A stretch of 64,000 bases of DNA from Eulemur rufifrons. Its lineage: Eukaryota; Chordata; Mammalia; Primates; Lemuridae. The position numbers were made by a program, and so were the translations under genes. Where the stretch lies: the NCBI RefSeq assembly GCF_041146395.1, contig NC_090989.1, forward strand, positions 220,504,843 through 220,568,842, written 5' to 3'. Numbering within the stretch: position 1 is the first letter of the stretch; every line of letters starts with the position of its first letter. The notes under the pieces are model-generated. The model made no database searches. It was given only the letters and a program-made list of their open reading frames with translations, and was not told the DNA's origin. Shown piece after piece: positions 1 to 57,015 of this stretch.

Positions 1-1033
1 TAATTCATCCAAAGAATCACCTATCTTTATGTAGATACAAGTGCCTTTGTATGTATATACATTATATTAATATATACACACATATATATACACATGTGCA
101 TATGTAAACTCATGCATATATATTGCAAAAACATCAATATAACTATTTGAAAGAAGTGGTTGATATTATTTAAAAATCTCTAATTTTTATGACTGCAGAA
201 GAGAATCTTAGACTCATTCTATTGGAAACATAAAACTATTCCCCTTTCTTCCTCTTATGCAATTTGTTGTGATATTCTAATACAAGTTTCTCCAAAAATT
301 TATTTTAGTATATGCATCTTAATAAAGCTTAACTATTTTTATCTTACAGCATGTTTATTGAAGCCCCCCCAAAAGTATCCCACTTGCCATTTCTTGGTCA
401 TATATAGAAAGTCATCCTCAAAATGCCTTGACTGTTACCTTTACTTGATAGAAAAAAAGGATTATCTTCACAAGAAATACCCTACCTGAGATCTGGATAA
501 TCCTTCCTCAAAACAGCAAGGATCTATTTCTCTAATTAATCTCATTTTGTGCTTATTAGATGCATGTTTGCTTTGCTTTTACTGTTAATGTATTGAGTTA
601 AATGTATTTAAGAGCATTCCTAGATAATTTTGTGATAACTAATGTGTTTTTCCTTTTAATTATCTTTCAAAGAATATATTACAGATAGTCTAATAAAAGT
701 TGTGAAAATTTGCTGTTACTGATAACTAAAATTCTAAAGAGTGCAAGTTTGATAAATTGTGATTTATCAACAATTGTTGGGAAGTAGTATGCTCTGGCAA
801 GCTGAGTAAACTGATCCAGTGGATCTTACTGTATATAATACATTGACTGGTATTACTGTAAGAAATAGGGTACGAAGAAATGCAATTAAGATGATAGTAA
901 TCACACTTCCTCTACCTGTAAGAAAACTTTAGAACTTTCTTATGTCTAGTATTTATTTATTAATTATTATTATTTTGTACTGTACTGTAAAAAAAAAAAA
1001 AAAAAAACCTCTGTTTATTTGAAGTTTAGGGTT

Positions 1034-1411
1034 TGCTATGGTTTGAATACATCCTCCAAAGTTTATGTGTTAGAAACTTAATTACCACTGTAACAGTATT
1101 AAGAGGTAAGATCTTTAAGACTATTAGGCCATAAGAGCTCTATCCTCATGAAAGGATTGATGCTGTTATGCAGGAGTGGGCTAGTTATATTGGGAGGGGT
1201 CTCCAGATAAAAGGATAAGTGTGGCCCCATTTCTCTCTGTCTCATGGGCTCACTCACCACATGATGCCTTCCACCATGGGATGACGCTCACCAGATGCCA
1301 GCGCTATGTTCTTGGACTTTCCAACCTCCAGAACTGTGGGCTAAACAAATCTCTTTCTTTATAAATTATCCAGGCTGTGGTATTCTATTATAGTAGCAGA
1401 AAATTAAGATA
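1034..1411 (+). mobile_element. MST-type MaLR solo LTR
   Basis: It begins TGCTATGGTTTGAATAC and ends near AGCAGAAAATTAAGATA. Inside are hallmarks of MST LTRs: CCTCATGAAAGGATT, CACCATGGGATGA, TTGGACTTTCCAACCTCCAGAACTG and the ATTATCCAGGCTGTGGTATT 3' region. It is flanked by a 5-bp duplication GGGTT (1029-1033 and 1412-1416). It is a non-autonomous ERVL-MaLR solo LTR with no internal sequence. Confidence 0.85.
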
Positions 1412-3524
1412 GGGTTATTTGAATTCTGGATAATTAAATGTTTGTGGAAGTTAGTGAATAAGCCTGATTGCCAAGAATATTGAAAAACATCTTTGAATAT
1501 TATCATTTTTAGACTCATTTTTCCAATGATTAATACACTTCCACTAACCATCTGGGCAGAACCTCAAGCTGATTTAACTAGGCCATGTGCTTGAGATTTT
1601 GAGGTAGTCAGAAGAGTAACAAATGGCTCCACAACTTTCTAAAAGAAATAAGAACAGTATCCCTATGGGCTACCTGACAAGCCAAAGTGAAGACAAGAGC
1701 ATCTCCAGGTAACTATGGGAAAATGGTGTAGTACAGCTAAGAAAGATTAACACACTGACATCTGTGTGAGTTGTATTTAACTCAGGCTAGTTTTGAGCCC
1801 AGGGCTGTGAGAAGCAAAACCCTGAAGTTGGTTCGTGAAAATCTTACTTATTGATGTTCTTATTGTTATAATTAATATTGACCATTCATAAAACATGGTC
1901 ATGCATGCATAAAACATGCATTGCATATAACTCATGCACAGAAAACAATAAAAAAAATAATAAATTAGAAAGGATCGTTTTGTTTTAATAAAACACTGTG
2001 GCCCCAGGGAAATTTTTTTTTCTAGTGTGGCAGTCAATTGTTAAACAATTCCTGGCACAAGGAAGGAGAATTATTGGTAAACAAAAGTTATATTTATCCC
2101 ATGTTTCAGAGCTAACTTCCTTAACAATTGAGAAAGTTTCTAAAACATGCAAATGCAAAAAAAAATATTTTTTGAAAAGCATTACTAAAATTGATCACAC
2201 TCATAATAATACTGCAAATATCAATAAGCTAAATCCTAATAAAGAAAATTGTCAGGAACATTGTTCTTGTTTAGTAGAAATGTATAAGATGCAAGCTACT
2301 TGGTAGTTGGAAAAATGTATTTTAGTACAATGAAAATGATGAGGCAGGCGATTGTGGCAGATGAACTCTAAGGTGAATGACAAGAGATTTCTGATCTCAA
2401 TCAAGAATTGATTTTTCTTGAATAAAATTTTCCTCTTTAAGATGGATTTTAAAAAGAGGGAAATGGGCAGAAGAGGAGGAGGAGATAAGAGAAAGACTAA
2501 AATTCTCTATGCATGCTGAAAGATTTGGGAGAAAATTCTAAAACATAAAATGAAAGACATTTACCAGAGTGGTAAGATAGACTGGGATAAGAAGTCATTA
2601 ATGCACTTTGGGCCTTTATCTGGAGTCCTGAAATTATAGAATATTGTTTGTCCTTTTCACAGGCAGCTCTAAATCAAGGATTTCATAGTTGACTACAGAT
2701 TAAATAGCAAACAGTTCTTTTACTTTAACCTCTGCTCTCAGTGGTTCCAGATTAGCTCCCTCTAACATAAATCTAGTTAATTAAAGGGCATTATCAGAAT
2801 CCTCCAAAGAGGTGCTGAAGTTGACCATACTGGCTCACACAAGCCACTGATTGTTAAATTTTCAGGAAGTTTATGAGCTGGCTCTCAACTGTTGATTGCT
2901 TGAAATTGGCCATAGTGGAAGTATTTACACAATGGAAATGGGCAAACCCTACAAATCAGGGCTTTTTGCTAGTACAACCCTGCCCTTTACCCACCTATTC
3001 ATGCAGGCCCTTTAAACAACCCAGTCATGTTAATTGTTCTCTTGTCTCAGGAGTGAGTGTCCAGCAAAAAAAGAGATCAGCATTAACATTGTCACCCACA
3101 CATGAAACGTTAATTGACAGTTGATAATGTCCAGAGCACTGTGATTGGCCTTGAGAAAATAAAGAGCTACAAGACACCTTTTGTGTCCTGAGGAGCTCAA
3201 AATCTATTCTGAAAGGAAAAAGATTTACATGCAGTTTAAAAAAATGCAACACAATGCAGCATAACAAGAAAGACAAATGTATAATAAGGAGAGCTTATTT
3301 GAATTTGATTTCTACAGGAGCTGGCAGAGAAAGAACCTCAGAGGGGAGATAAATTCATGCCTGGAAGAAGCATAGGACACCAAAAAAAAAATGGAGAGGA
3401 GACTGGAATGAAGTGATAGAATGTACCTGGCATGCCCAGAGAAGATTAAACTCATGTCACTGGGAAACATGGTTCAAATAAGAAGTATAGCACTATAGGA
3501 CAAGCATGAGGTTTTGGAAATGGA

Positions 3525-3720
3525 GGAATCAGGATTTTAATCTTTACCCTCATCATTATTAGCCATGTGAAGCTATTTTACCTCTGTCAGTCACAATTTT
3601 CTCATCTGTGAAATGGGAATAACTTTCTAACTTCAAGGTTACATAAGGTAATAAGTTAAATATGTTCATGTGTACAACATCTAGCACAGAATCTGATCTG
3701 GAGTAAACACTCAAAAAAGT
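3525..3720 (+). repeat. MIR SINE
   Basis: Diverged MIR core: a Cys/Arg-like stretch, then TTTTCTCATCTGTGAAATGGGAATAA and GGTTACATAAGGTAATAAGTTAAATATG-like 3' sequence ending with a 'TAGCACAGAATCTG...AAACACTCAA' tail. Confidence 0.6.
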
Positions 3721-4094
3721 TTGGAGTTGGTTTTGTCCATCTCCAAAAATCTCATGATCAAAATCATCAATAACTAATTAGAGGTCAATTTGGAAACGGA
3801 GCTGGAATTCAGGTTGTGGAGCTCACTGATCTCTTAAGCAAAAGCTTCTAAACTTTGTTAATTACTGGTCAGACATTGAAGGCTTTGAACATGGAGATCA
3901 CGTGTTCAAATAGTATTTAAAAAGAAAACCATGGTTATAAGTGCATGAACACTGTCTTGGAGTTATATAGAGTTGCATTGTGTAATATGCATTTGCTAAA
4001 TTATTTGAGGCCATTGCATTCTGCTATTGGAGTAAATGGAACTTATTAAAAGTAATAATTTATCAGCATAGATAATAAGTAAACTCTTGGCTCA

Positions 4095-4212
4095 TAATAT
4101 TCAGGCCAAACTCATAGGCAGAGACAATTTCATAGGCCTGTGACCTGTGCTGTCACACAGGGCCCCACACTGACATGGGCCCTGTGCTTGGTTTACTGCT
4201 CTGCCGTTGCCC
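4095..4212 (+). repeat. Older dispersed repeat, left part (interrupted by LTR)
   Basis: The piece containing TCACACAGGGCCCCACACTGA and GGGCCCTGTGCTTGG resumes after the LTR at 4738 with CCATCTTGAAATTTC and TTTTTGAACAAG. I recognise it as a common mammalian repeat but cannot name it. A second copy of the right part lies at 61884-61970. Confidence 0.5.
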
Positions 4213-4216
4213 CCAC

Positions 4217-4737
4217 TGTTGAGGGTAAATTATAATTTTCCTCAATGCTCATAAGTTTGTAACTAGGACAGATGCCTGCAGCAAAAGACAGATTAACAAG
4301 AGAAAAACAAGCAAGTTTATTAATGTGCATATCACGTGGGAAAAAGGTAACTCAAGGCAGTGGCTTAGAGTCCCAGCTTACATAAAATCTTCAACAGAGA
4401 GCAATACACGGTAGAGAAGTGACAGGACAAAGAGGAAAGACAGTCCCAGGCTTCCAAAGGAGGGAAAACGGTGGGAAGCAGTAAAGTCTGTTCCAGATCT
4501 TTCTGGTGCTGTCTCTGAGCTGATAAAGGTTGTGAAAGACAATTTACATCTTATCTTTAGGTGGGAAAAGGGAGGAGGATGGTAGAAAGATCTTTTGCTT
4601 TTGTAATTCTCGGTCCTGCTTTTAGGCAAACACAGGCGGCACAGAGCTTTTCTGCATTTGCTTCTTAATTGCCTTTAGTTCAAAAATATTTATGTCAAAG
4701 AGGCATATTTAGAGGTGAGACATTCTGGTTTCCTTCA
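4217..4737 (-). mobile_element. Solo LTR (ERV-type, subfamily unassigned)
   Basis: Read on the minus strand it starts TGAAGGAAACC and ends CCCTCAACA (TG...CA ends). An AATAAA poly-A signal sits near 4319, followed by TTTTTCTCTTGTTAATCTG, a 3' pattern shared with the LTR at 38239. Flanks CCAC (4213-4216) and CCAT (4738-4741) fit a slightly decayed 4-bp duplication. It is nested in an older repeat whose halves adjoin if the LTR is removed. A non-coding relic. Confidence 0.7.
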
Positions 4738-4870
4738 CCATCTTGAAATTTCTAATTATTTTTGAACAAGTAGCCCCACACTTAGAGTTTGCACTAGATC
4801 CTGCAAATTATGTTGCTGGTCTTGCACATAGGATGTGTTAAATATAGCTAATAAGTAAACATGCAGCATG
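4738..4870 (+). repeat. Older dispersed repeat, right part
   Basis: It continues the element of 4095-4212. CATCTTGAAATTTC, TTTTTGAACAAGTAGCCCCA and GATCCTGCAAATTATG align with a second copy at 61884-61970. Confidence 0.5.
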
Positions 4871-5564
4871 TGACACATACGCATAATTGATGTGTCCAGT
4901 ACAGACAGTGGATGAGTTAGTAACCTGCAATACCTGCCAAAGAAAGACAGAAAATAGAAGATGCGATGAACAAATAAGAATATTATAGTTAGAAAGTGGT
5001 GGAAAGACCAAGTCATTATCCTTACACTTTGGGACCTGTATACCTGTCACTGCTAACTTAACTACCCACTGATGTCATCCGGTTTGGTTCTTTTCCTCTC
5101 ACATGTGCTCTGCCCCAGAAATGCAGATACAACCTATGGCATTTCCACAGGCTAACCGACAAGCTACCGCTATGGTGCGGTGTACTTGTCTTGTGTCAGT
5201 CATTCCAATGCAGTAAGTACCTATCATTGTCCAACTCATCTTTGTTCTGTGGGCCCCTTTGGGACGTCAGTCCTCTTAGCCACACCATCAGCAGGACGAG
5301 ACAGACAGGGAATGAACACTGCAAAACCCAGGATACAGAAGTGTCATTCTATTGCCCACAATCTTGCTCTATTGCCACTTTCCCAAGTGTCTTAATGTAC
5401 CTGTCTCCCCTCACTTCTCACTGTGCTTTAAATAAACTTAATAAACCATATGATTTGAGCATTTTAATTTGGTCTGTGCACCTTTAGTCCTGTGACTTCT
5501 GGCAGTGCTTGCCTGATAAGGTACTTAGAGATGGCCACTGTATCAAGGTAATTTTCCACACGAC

Positions 5565-5705
5565 AAGTTTAAATCTTAGCTCTAGCACTTATTAGTTGTC
5601 TGACCATAAACAATCACCCATCCTCTCAGAGCTTCAGTTTCCTTACATGTAAAGTCAAAATAATAAAACCTACCTTAAAGAGGGATAGGGATAAATTAAA
5701 TTATG
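5565..5705 (+). repeat. MIR SINE
   Basis: MIR core: TCTAGCACTTATTAGTTGTCTGACC, then CAGAGCTTCAGTTTCCTTACATG, AAACCTACCTTAAAGAG-like segment and ATAAATTAAATTATGTTAG. Confidence 0.65.
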
Positions 5706-5724
5706 TTAGTAAAATAATAATAGC

Positions 5725-5895
5725 TAATGTGTATAAAATGATTACTATGTGCCAGGCACCATTTTATGTGCTTTATGTCTAACTGATTAAATCTTCTCAC
5801 AATACCTCTAGGAAGAAATACTACTTTTGTCTCCATTCATAGTGAGGAAACTCAAGGATGTCGGGGTTAAGAAACTTTCCCACAGCATGATGCTT
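5725..5895 (-). repeat. MIR SINE (reverse)
   Basis: Reverse MIR: TTACTATGTGCCAGGCACCA, TTAAATCTTCTCACAATACC, GAGGAAACTCAAGGA and TTAAGAAACTTTCCCACAGC. It lies close behind a forward MIR, so the pair is an inverted arrangement. Confidence 0.7.
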
Positions 5896-7049
5896 GACAC
5901 CCGGTATGGACTTATTCAATAGTAGAAAAATTGAACGTGAATATCACATTTTGATTGACAAAATCCAGATGTACTGATTGACTATAGATTCTCCATTCTT
6001 CAGATAAAAAAGCACTATACTCAAGACACCTGTAATGTACAAGAACTGAAGGCCTATGCTTCCGTGAGTTACTGGTTAAAAGGAATCCAAAACAGTTGAA
6101 GGTTGTGCTGGTGGTGTGTTCACAAGTGTAAAAGTCCTCTTGTGTGGAATATCTCATTCCTTCCCAATGACAGATGAAGGAAAGAGCTTTGTGAACTAAA
6201 GCATAAACCATGAATCTTGCCCATGAAAATCTTCAGCTGGAGATCAAAAGTAGAGACAAAGGGGTGAGCACGGGAGCCAAAAGGATAGTTTTCCCAAAGT
6301 TTTTCCAGATGGCTCCATGAGAGGAAATCAACCGTGGTCTGTTCTCACTTTCCTAGAAGTGTATTAGCTCCCCCAACCAAAACTAAAAAACAAAATAAAA
6401 TTTAAAAATAAATTTTAAAAAAAGAAGTGCGGAAAGATGAAGGGAGATTGAGTAAGGAGGAAAGTTACCTTAATGGCTGGCTGACAGTTTCAAGCACCTG
6501 CTTAAGTGTAAATGAAATCCTAAGGATATCTTTCTTGGCCTTACTGGGTGTCTCATTAATAAATCACCAGGCCTAGTCAGCCAATGGATAACTCCCAGAA
6601 ACATCAGATCAGGGTGCTACAAAGCTCAGAAATTAAAGCAATCAGTATAATAGCTAAATAAATGCTTTTGTTATCAAAATAAAATCATTTTAAAATACTG
6701 CATACCCAAGAGTCAATTCCATGCAAAGTATACTTGGAGTATTTCTCTATCCTAACTTGTGAACTCATGAAACGTTAGTACTTTCCCCTCTCCAAAATAG
6801 GCATCTTTACATATCCAGCTAAGTGGGTTTTTAAAGACTGGTCTTTATTTTAATAGCCACAGAAGCATTCTTTCTTCAAATGAATGCTTTATATGGAAGT
6901 GCATTGTGTAGGTCTGTTCCCGAAGCTGGCATCATGGCTGGGTGGCCCTCCCTCTGAGCTCTGCCTCCCTTGGTCTGAATTGATTTCACCAAACTACTTG
7001 ACTTCAGAGGATAGCAGTTTGAAAACCATGGGCCACAATCCAGTCTATT

Positions 7050-7145
7050 GTTTTATAAATAAATAAACTGAGGCTCAAAAAGAAGTTCGAGGTAACGCTT
7101 CGGTCCAAGCCCAAGTGTCTTGATTTTCAGTCCAAAATCTATTCT
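7050..7145 (-). repeat. MIR fragment (reverse)
   Basis: AAACTGAGGCTCAAAAAGAAG followed by CCAAGCCCAAGTGTCTTGAT and TCTATTCTACTGTAAC match the 5' half of MIR in reverse. Confidence 0.45.
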
Positions 7146-9005
7146 ACTGTAACAAAACAAGGTGGTTTTGTTCAGTGGTGGCTCAAGGTGGTTTTAAGTT
7201 CAGTCATGGGGGCTTTTAATTTACCACATATAATGTTCTGATGTAGTTACAGGTTTAGGTTTCAAGATGAGTAATAACTAGATCCGTTATTTTCCACCTG
7301 AGTGTTTTATTTTACCTATGGTGGCTGCTACCAAGTTAGTGCCACCCTCTCTTATAGGTAGGAAAGACCTGGTTAGTCATCCAACTTCTTAGTTAAACCG
7401 TGAACAACCTAAAAACACATTATACTTAACATTCTCACGGATGGATATTTTAAAATTAGGTAATTAACAAAAAATAGGAATTGACTTTCAAATAATTGGG
7501 AAGTCCATTTCTCCTCCTGCCCCCGACCTGTATTCTCAGTCATTTAATAAACCATCCCAGAGCAGAATGTCCTGCTTAACGAAGTTTTCTGTTTCTTAAA
7601 ATTGTAAATAGTGGCTCTCAATCCTGACTGTTTATCAATATTTTTAGAACAAAAAAAATTCACATTTCTGATCTGGACCATACATACCTGCCCCTCCACC
7701 CAGATATTAGTATTCAATAGATTTAAGGCTACATGAATGTGTGAAACTATATTAATAAACAGTGAAAAATAGAATGGTGATGGTAGCAGGGAGGTGGCTT
7801 CCCTTTGGCTCTCTAGAGCCAACTCTCCTACCTTGAAAATGCTGAACTCCAGTTCCTGAGCCATGTTTGAGAGTTCATATGGATTCACAACCAATTCCTA
7901 GAGCTTCTTGACTACACAGCACTACCTATAGCAACCCACTGTAGACCCTAAGCCCTGAGCATGCTCATGTTCCTAGTGGTAGACATTCTTTAAAAATGTG
8001 AAAACCATCCTCAAGTGTCCCACAACATCCTCAGAACCATAAGCCATCATTCCTGAGGCTTTGTTCTAAAACATTTTTTAAAACCCTGACCCTCTATAAA
8101 ATCCATTTTAGATGTTCTGCAAGTTTTTATGGCTCCAGAATGAGAAGGGAAGCCTTGGAACCCAGACACAGATCCAAACCTGTGATCAGAGCATCTGTTC
8201 CAGTTATACTGAGCCGAGTGTCTTCAATTTCATAGGCAGCCAGGAGCAACTACTAGAGGCTAATTCTAAGAATAACATAATCCTTAGAAACATTCTCAGA
8301 GTTAGATATCTCTGAAATAAATAAAAGGTGGAGGGGAAAGCTGTCTGACTCCCACGCATTGGTAAGATTTGGATAAAAAAACATTTACGGATCTGTACCA
8401 TGACATATTGACCACTTGTTTTGATAATGTGGTTGGAATCTATAGGTGAGAAGCTCAATACAGTATTCAAAAACCTACAAAGAGAGACAAGTCGGGCACT
8501 TTAGTACCAACAACTTCATCACAGAGGCTGACACCAAGAACATTAGGCTGGTCATAGCCACTGGCACCAGCTGGAATCTACAGGTGCACCCACAAAGCAG
8601 GAACCACTGCTGGCCATAGAAAAACATCCCAAGATGGTGAACTTTGCTGATAGGTGAAAAGCCACAGTTGTTTCTCTTCTGGGCCTAACTTTCTGCTTCC
8701 ATTCCGGAAGCTGACTTTGGCTTTGAAGGTCTGAATCACTGTCTTAGTAACACACTGAGCTTGTCCCCCAGCTATGTCCAGCCAAATAGCATACACAAGT
8801 GATTACAGATTGTTTGGGAACAGTGCAAGCTGAAGAGTGAGTGCCCTGTTAACAGGGGCAGTTCTTGCTTAGCCCCAGCTGTTATTTTCTTGTAGGAATG
8901 TGGCACCAAATCTTCCTCTTGCCCATGAGAAGCCAGACATCTGGATTTTTTATGTAAGATTTCCCACTTTTAAAAGGTTGACAAAAAAAGAAAAATTACT
9001 ATTAT

Positions 9006-9402
<397 letters not shown>

Positions 9403-9504
9403 GGTTAAAATGGTAAATTTTACATTACGTATATTTTGCCACAAGAAAAAATAATAAAATTTTAAAAAGAAACAAAAAACATATAATGTCTTCCTTTCTT
9501 TTGG

Positions 9505-9615
9505 TTAGGAGATACCTGAGGCTCCAGGAGGTTAAGCGATTTCTTTAAATAACACACAAGCTCTTGCAGAACCGAGACGCACAGTGAATTATCCTGATAC
9601 TCCAGTTCTTTTTTT
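9505..9615 (-). repeat. MIR fragment (reverse)
   Basis: CCTGAGGCTCCAGGAGGTTAAG, AACACACAAGCTCTTGCAGAA and CCTGATACTCCAGTTCTTTT match reverse MIR 5' half. Diverged. Confidence 0.5.
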
Positions 9616-10529
9616 CATCATCAGAGACTATAATACTATACTATCATTTTTACAGCATTATTAGTTAAATAGGCTCATATGGGTATAGTTTTGGAAACTT
9701 ACCACCATCTATAAAATTAGTTTATGGAAAAAAGCAATCTAAGACAAAATTGAAAGATACAAACATGCCTGTTATCACAGACATGTTCCCTTTTCTACGT
9801 CCCTTCCTCCCGCTGCAGCCACCAGGGCAAGGAAATACAGTGTGATCCTCAGGGGTGAATCTCCTCCCCACAATGGGATAATCATTTGATTTTGCCTATG
9901 AGGAATTCATACATGTGTGTGCTCTGAATGTGTTTGCACCCACATCAGCAGTCAACACAAGACTGAAATTGGGTCACTGACATGTTCAGGGAATAGCTAT
10001 TAGCATAACCCTTAATTGGAATCCTATTTGTTGTTCTGTTGGCTTAGCATCCTCCCTGCGTTTTAATGTGAGCTGTCACTCGAAAAGATCATTTGAGACC
10101 AGGATCCTGCAGAGAAACAAGAGTGTGCAATTCACACAGACTTGTAAAATTCAAATATATAATTTCCTTCAGAGAGATGGTAATGAATGTGTCAAACTAA
10201 GGAAACTCCAGTTTAAAGAACAAATGATTAAAGGTGACCACAGAAGTTATAAGACCCCCAACAATTTCTCATAGCTGTTTACAATTTATAATCATTAGCC
10301 CAGTAGCTCTAGTGATATGAGACATACATATGTTTATACATGTATGTATGTATATATATGCAGAAATATGCTATATGTGGTCTTATGACTGTGAGCATTA
10401 TAAATAATGATATGAGTATTTTATACATATGTGATATATACAGTGTTATCTATAATATATAAGACTTCGGGAGATTTAGGAGATCAATATCAAAGAAAGT
10501 GTTTCTACTTATAAAAGGTGATACCATAC

Positions 10530-54462
<43,933 letters not shown>

Positions 54463-54478
<16 letters not shown>

Positions 54479-54618
54479 CGTGGGGGTGTCCTGTCTGCAG
54501 GTCTTGGTGGCTGGGTGGCTCGAAGAGGAATTGCAGGTTGAAGGGACAAATGTTTCAGGTTTGAGCTAGCATGTCCACACACTTCTGCCTGCCACTGAAC
54601 GTGCTCCCCTGGTGCCAT
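54463..54618 (-). other. Upstream ORF overlapping the TMC1 start (first 52 of 83 codons)
   Basis: An ATG at 54618-54616 has G at -3 and G at +4. It opens a frame that runs through the main ATG in the +1 frame and uses all 156 nt to the exon end (52 whole codons). After splicing it continues through all 16 codons of exon 21547-21500 and 15 codons of exon 15630-15462, stopping at TGA 15585-15583, for 83 codons in all. Both junctions fall between codons. Its second half is very basic (Lys/Arg) because Glu codons in the TMC1 frame read as AGG/AAG. Whether it is translated is unknown; as an overlapping uORF it could lower TMC1 output. Confidence 0.6.
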
Positions 54619-54626
54619 TTCACAGC
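54479..54626 (-). other. TMC1: TMC1 5' UTR part of the ATG exon
   Basis: The exon begins at 54626 after a TTTCAG acceptor (AG at 54628-54627) preceded by a modest pyrimidine tract. Its 148 nt before the ATG are more GC-rich than the flanks. An acceptor here means that at least one untranslated exon lies further upstream (higher coordinates), as in human TMC1, which has several non-coding first exons. I could not identify those exons or a promoter in 54627-64000. This leader contains an upstream ATG at 54618-54616 in good context. Confidence 0.8.
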
Positions 54627-55849
54627 CTGAAACTTAAGAAGGTACTAATTTCCTCACCATTAAATTTTCATGAATGTTTAGTTTGCCATTTAAGGGATGG
54701 AGTACTCAGGTCAAAAGGGTTGTATTTGGGGCTCATGTTAGAAATAAAACTAAACTGATCGTGTAAGTCCTATTCAGAGCAAATCTGGCTTCATCCCACT
54801 CTGCATGTGCTTGCTGTCTTGTTTTTAGTGCCTTGAACCCTAGAGCTTTATCCTAATGACACATACTGAGGGCAGTGTAAGTGAGTGCTCTCTTAGAAAA
54901 GTGAGAAATACCAGCCACTAAGTATACTTGGTAAATTCAATGAGTAAATAAGGAAGATACTCCTACGCCTGGAGCTTGGGTTTAAGCAGCAAAGCTATAG
55001 CACATTCAACTTAGCAATCAATTTCCAGTGAGGGGAAACCTGGAGACAGTTGTATTCATTTTTCTCAACTTCTCTGAAAATAAAACTTGCTATAAGAAAA
55101 TTTCTGTTTCTGAGGAAATACAACTTTTTTCTTCTCTGTTGAGATTTCTCATAGGAAAGTAGTAATCTTTGCTTTGGAATGATAAACTAAAAAGATTTTC
55201 ATCATTGAAAAGAAAGAAAGGGATGAAAAGCACTAGAATGTAATGTTGCAAAAGAGGCTGCCTTTTTGAGAGTGAGGACACTGGCATTCTCTGGTTACTT
55301 CAGTGATAGCAGGCATGGCTGCACTGACCTTGGCAAGAGGAAGCGATGTTTTGAAATGGATCCTGGTGGCACATTTACACCAGAGCAGCTTTTGGCTTTG
55401 CAAATCTATTTGTGCACATATCTGACCATTCTAGAATATACAGACTAGTAGATAGGTTTTAGCCAAATGTAGCACACTCCAAATTATGGCTCAAAATAAA
55501 CCTCTATAAGAGTGATGTTCACCTAGTTTTTCCCTATTCTAGGCACTAGATAGATCTTAACTGGAATAGTAAGATAAATGACAGTTCATATAAGTACTTA
55601 TATTTAAAGATGCCCAGAGTGCTTTATTAACTTGGGGATTTATAAAAAGACAACATCTTGTTGCAAATTACTGAATCTATAATTTAGAGCAAGAACAACA
55701 TGTAATTTGATTTTTATTAGCTTAAGTATAGTTATAAAAAATAACCTAAATACTATTCTGACAAAAACCATAACAAACCTATGAATAAATTAACAATAAT
55801 GTTTTGAAAGCATTGTATCCAGAAAATTATAAAAACAATACTAAAAAAT

Positions 55850-57013
55850 GAAAAACAAATCATAAAAAAGAATAGATGAATTAAACTGCATTAAAATAAA
55901 AACTTTCTATTTATTAAAAGATGTTTCAAAGAAAACTAAAGTTGAAGAAGATAATTATAACTTATACAACACTTTATAGGATTAGTATCAAAAATAAAGA
56001 ACTTCTATACAGCAACAAGAAAAGGACAAACACACCTACAGAAAAAAAAAATGGCAAAATATTTGAACAAATACTTTAGGATATAAAATTACCTGTAACC
56101 CAATAAAAAAATAAGCAAAAACATGAACAGTCATTTCATAGAAGAGGGAAATATATAGGCAATAAACATAAGAAGAAAGGTCCAATCTCTTCTAAGGCAA
56201 TGAAAATCAAGATCACTACAGGTTTGGATATCAATTTTCACCTATTTTTATGGCAAAATTAGTAAGTCTGCCAATACCAAATGTTGGAAAATGAGGGTAA
56301 ATAGTATCTCCTATATATGACTGATAGGAGTACAAATTAGCTCAGCCACTTCAGAAAACAATCCAGCAGTGTCCTGTAAAGTTGAACTTTTGCTAAACAA
56401 TGACTTGGCAAATTTAATACTAAAAATATACACAAGAAACTCTTGCACACGTTCATGAGGAAGTAAATACTATTCATGTTAGCAGCACTGTTTATGATAG
56501 GATAGCAATAACAAAAACATTACAAAAAATCATAAATATATAAATTATGGAATAGTCACAAGTATAAAATTATGGCATATAAGAATTTTGGAAGGCCAGG
56601 CGCAGTGGCTACCTGTAATCCTAGCACTCTGGAAGGCCGAGGCGGGTGGATCATTTGAGCTCAGGAGTTCGAGACCAGCCTGAGCAAGAGCGAGATCCCC
56701 GTCTCTACTAAAAATAGAAAGAAATTATCTGGCCAACTAAAAATACATATAGAAAAAATTAGCTGGGCATGGTGGTGCATGCCTGTAGTCCCAGCTACTC
56801 GGGAGGCTGAGGAGGGGGATTGCTTGAGCCCAGGAGTTTGAGGTTGCTGTGAGCTAGGCTGACGCCACGGTACTCTAGCCCAGGCAACAGAGTGAGACTC
56901 TGTCTCAAAAAAAAAAAAAAAAAAAAAAGAATTTTGGAACATTCACAAAACAGGATATTATATAACAGTAAAAGTGATTACATTGATAAGCTGATTCCAA
57001 ACATTCATATATA
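55850..57013 (+). mobile_element. Old L1M fragment (ORF2 C-terminus/3' part), interrupted by Alu
   Basis: AAAACTTTCTATTTATTAAAAG, ACAGCAACAAGAAAAGGACA, AAATACTTTAGGATATAAA and CCACTTCAGAAAACAATCC follow the L1 ORF2 end. The Alu at 56594 lies inside it. It ends where the mariner begins. Confidence 0.75.
56581..56939 (+). mobile_element. Strepsirrhine-type Alu with target duplication
   Basis: The body starts GGCCAGGCGCAGTGGCT at 56594. It carries AAATTATCTGGCCAACTAAAA and a right monomer ending GACTCTGTCTC, then about 20 A's. The perfect 13-bp duplication AAGAATTTTGGAA is at 56581-56593 and 56927-56939. Inserted in an old L1. Confidence 0.95.
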
Positions 57014-57015
57014 TA

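Noticed and set aside
1998..2306. 102-codon plus-strand ORF
   Set aside because: Low-complexity Lys/Asn-rich frame in AT-rich DNA; no family resemblance.
9820..9836. CTCF-like motif near CAGCCACCAGGGCAAGG
   Set aside because: Only the first half fits the consensus; the GGC core is lost.
56661..56942. 93-codon ORF on the minus strand
   Set aside because: Antisense of the Alu at 56594, not a gene.
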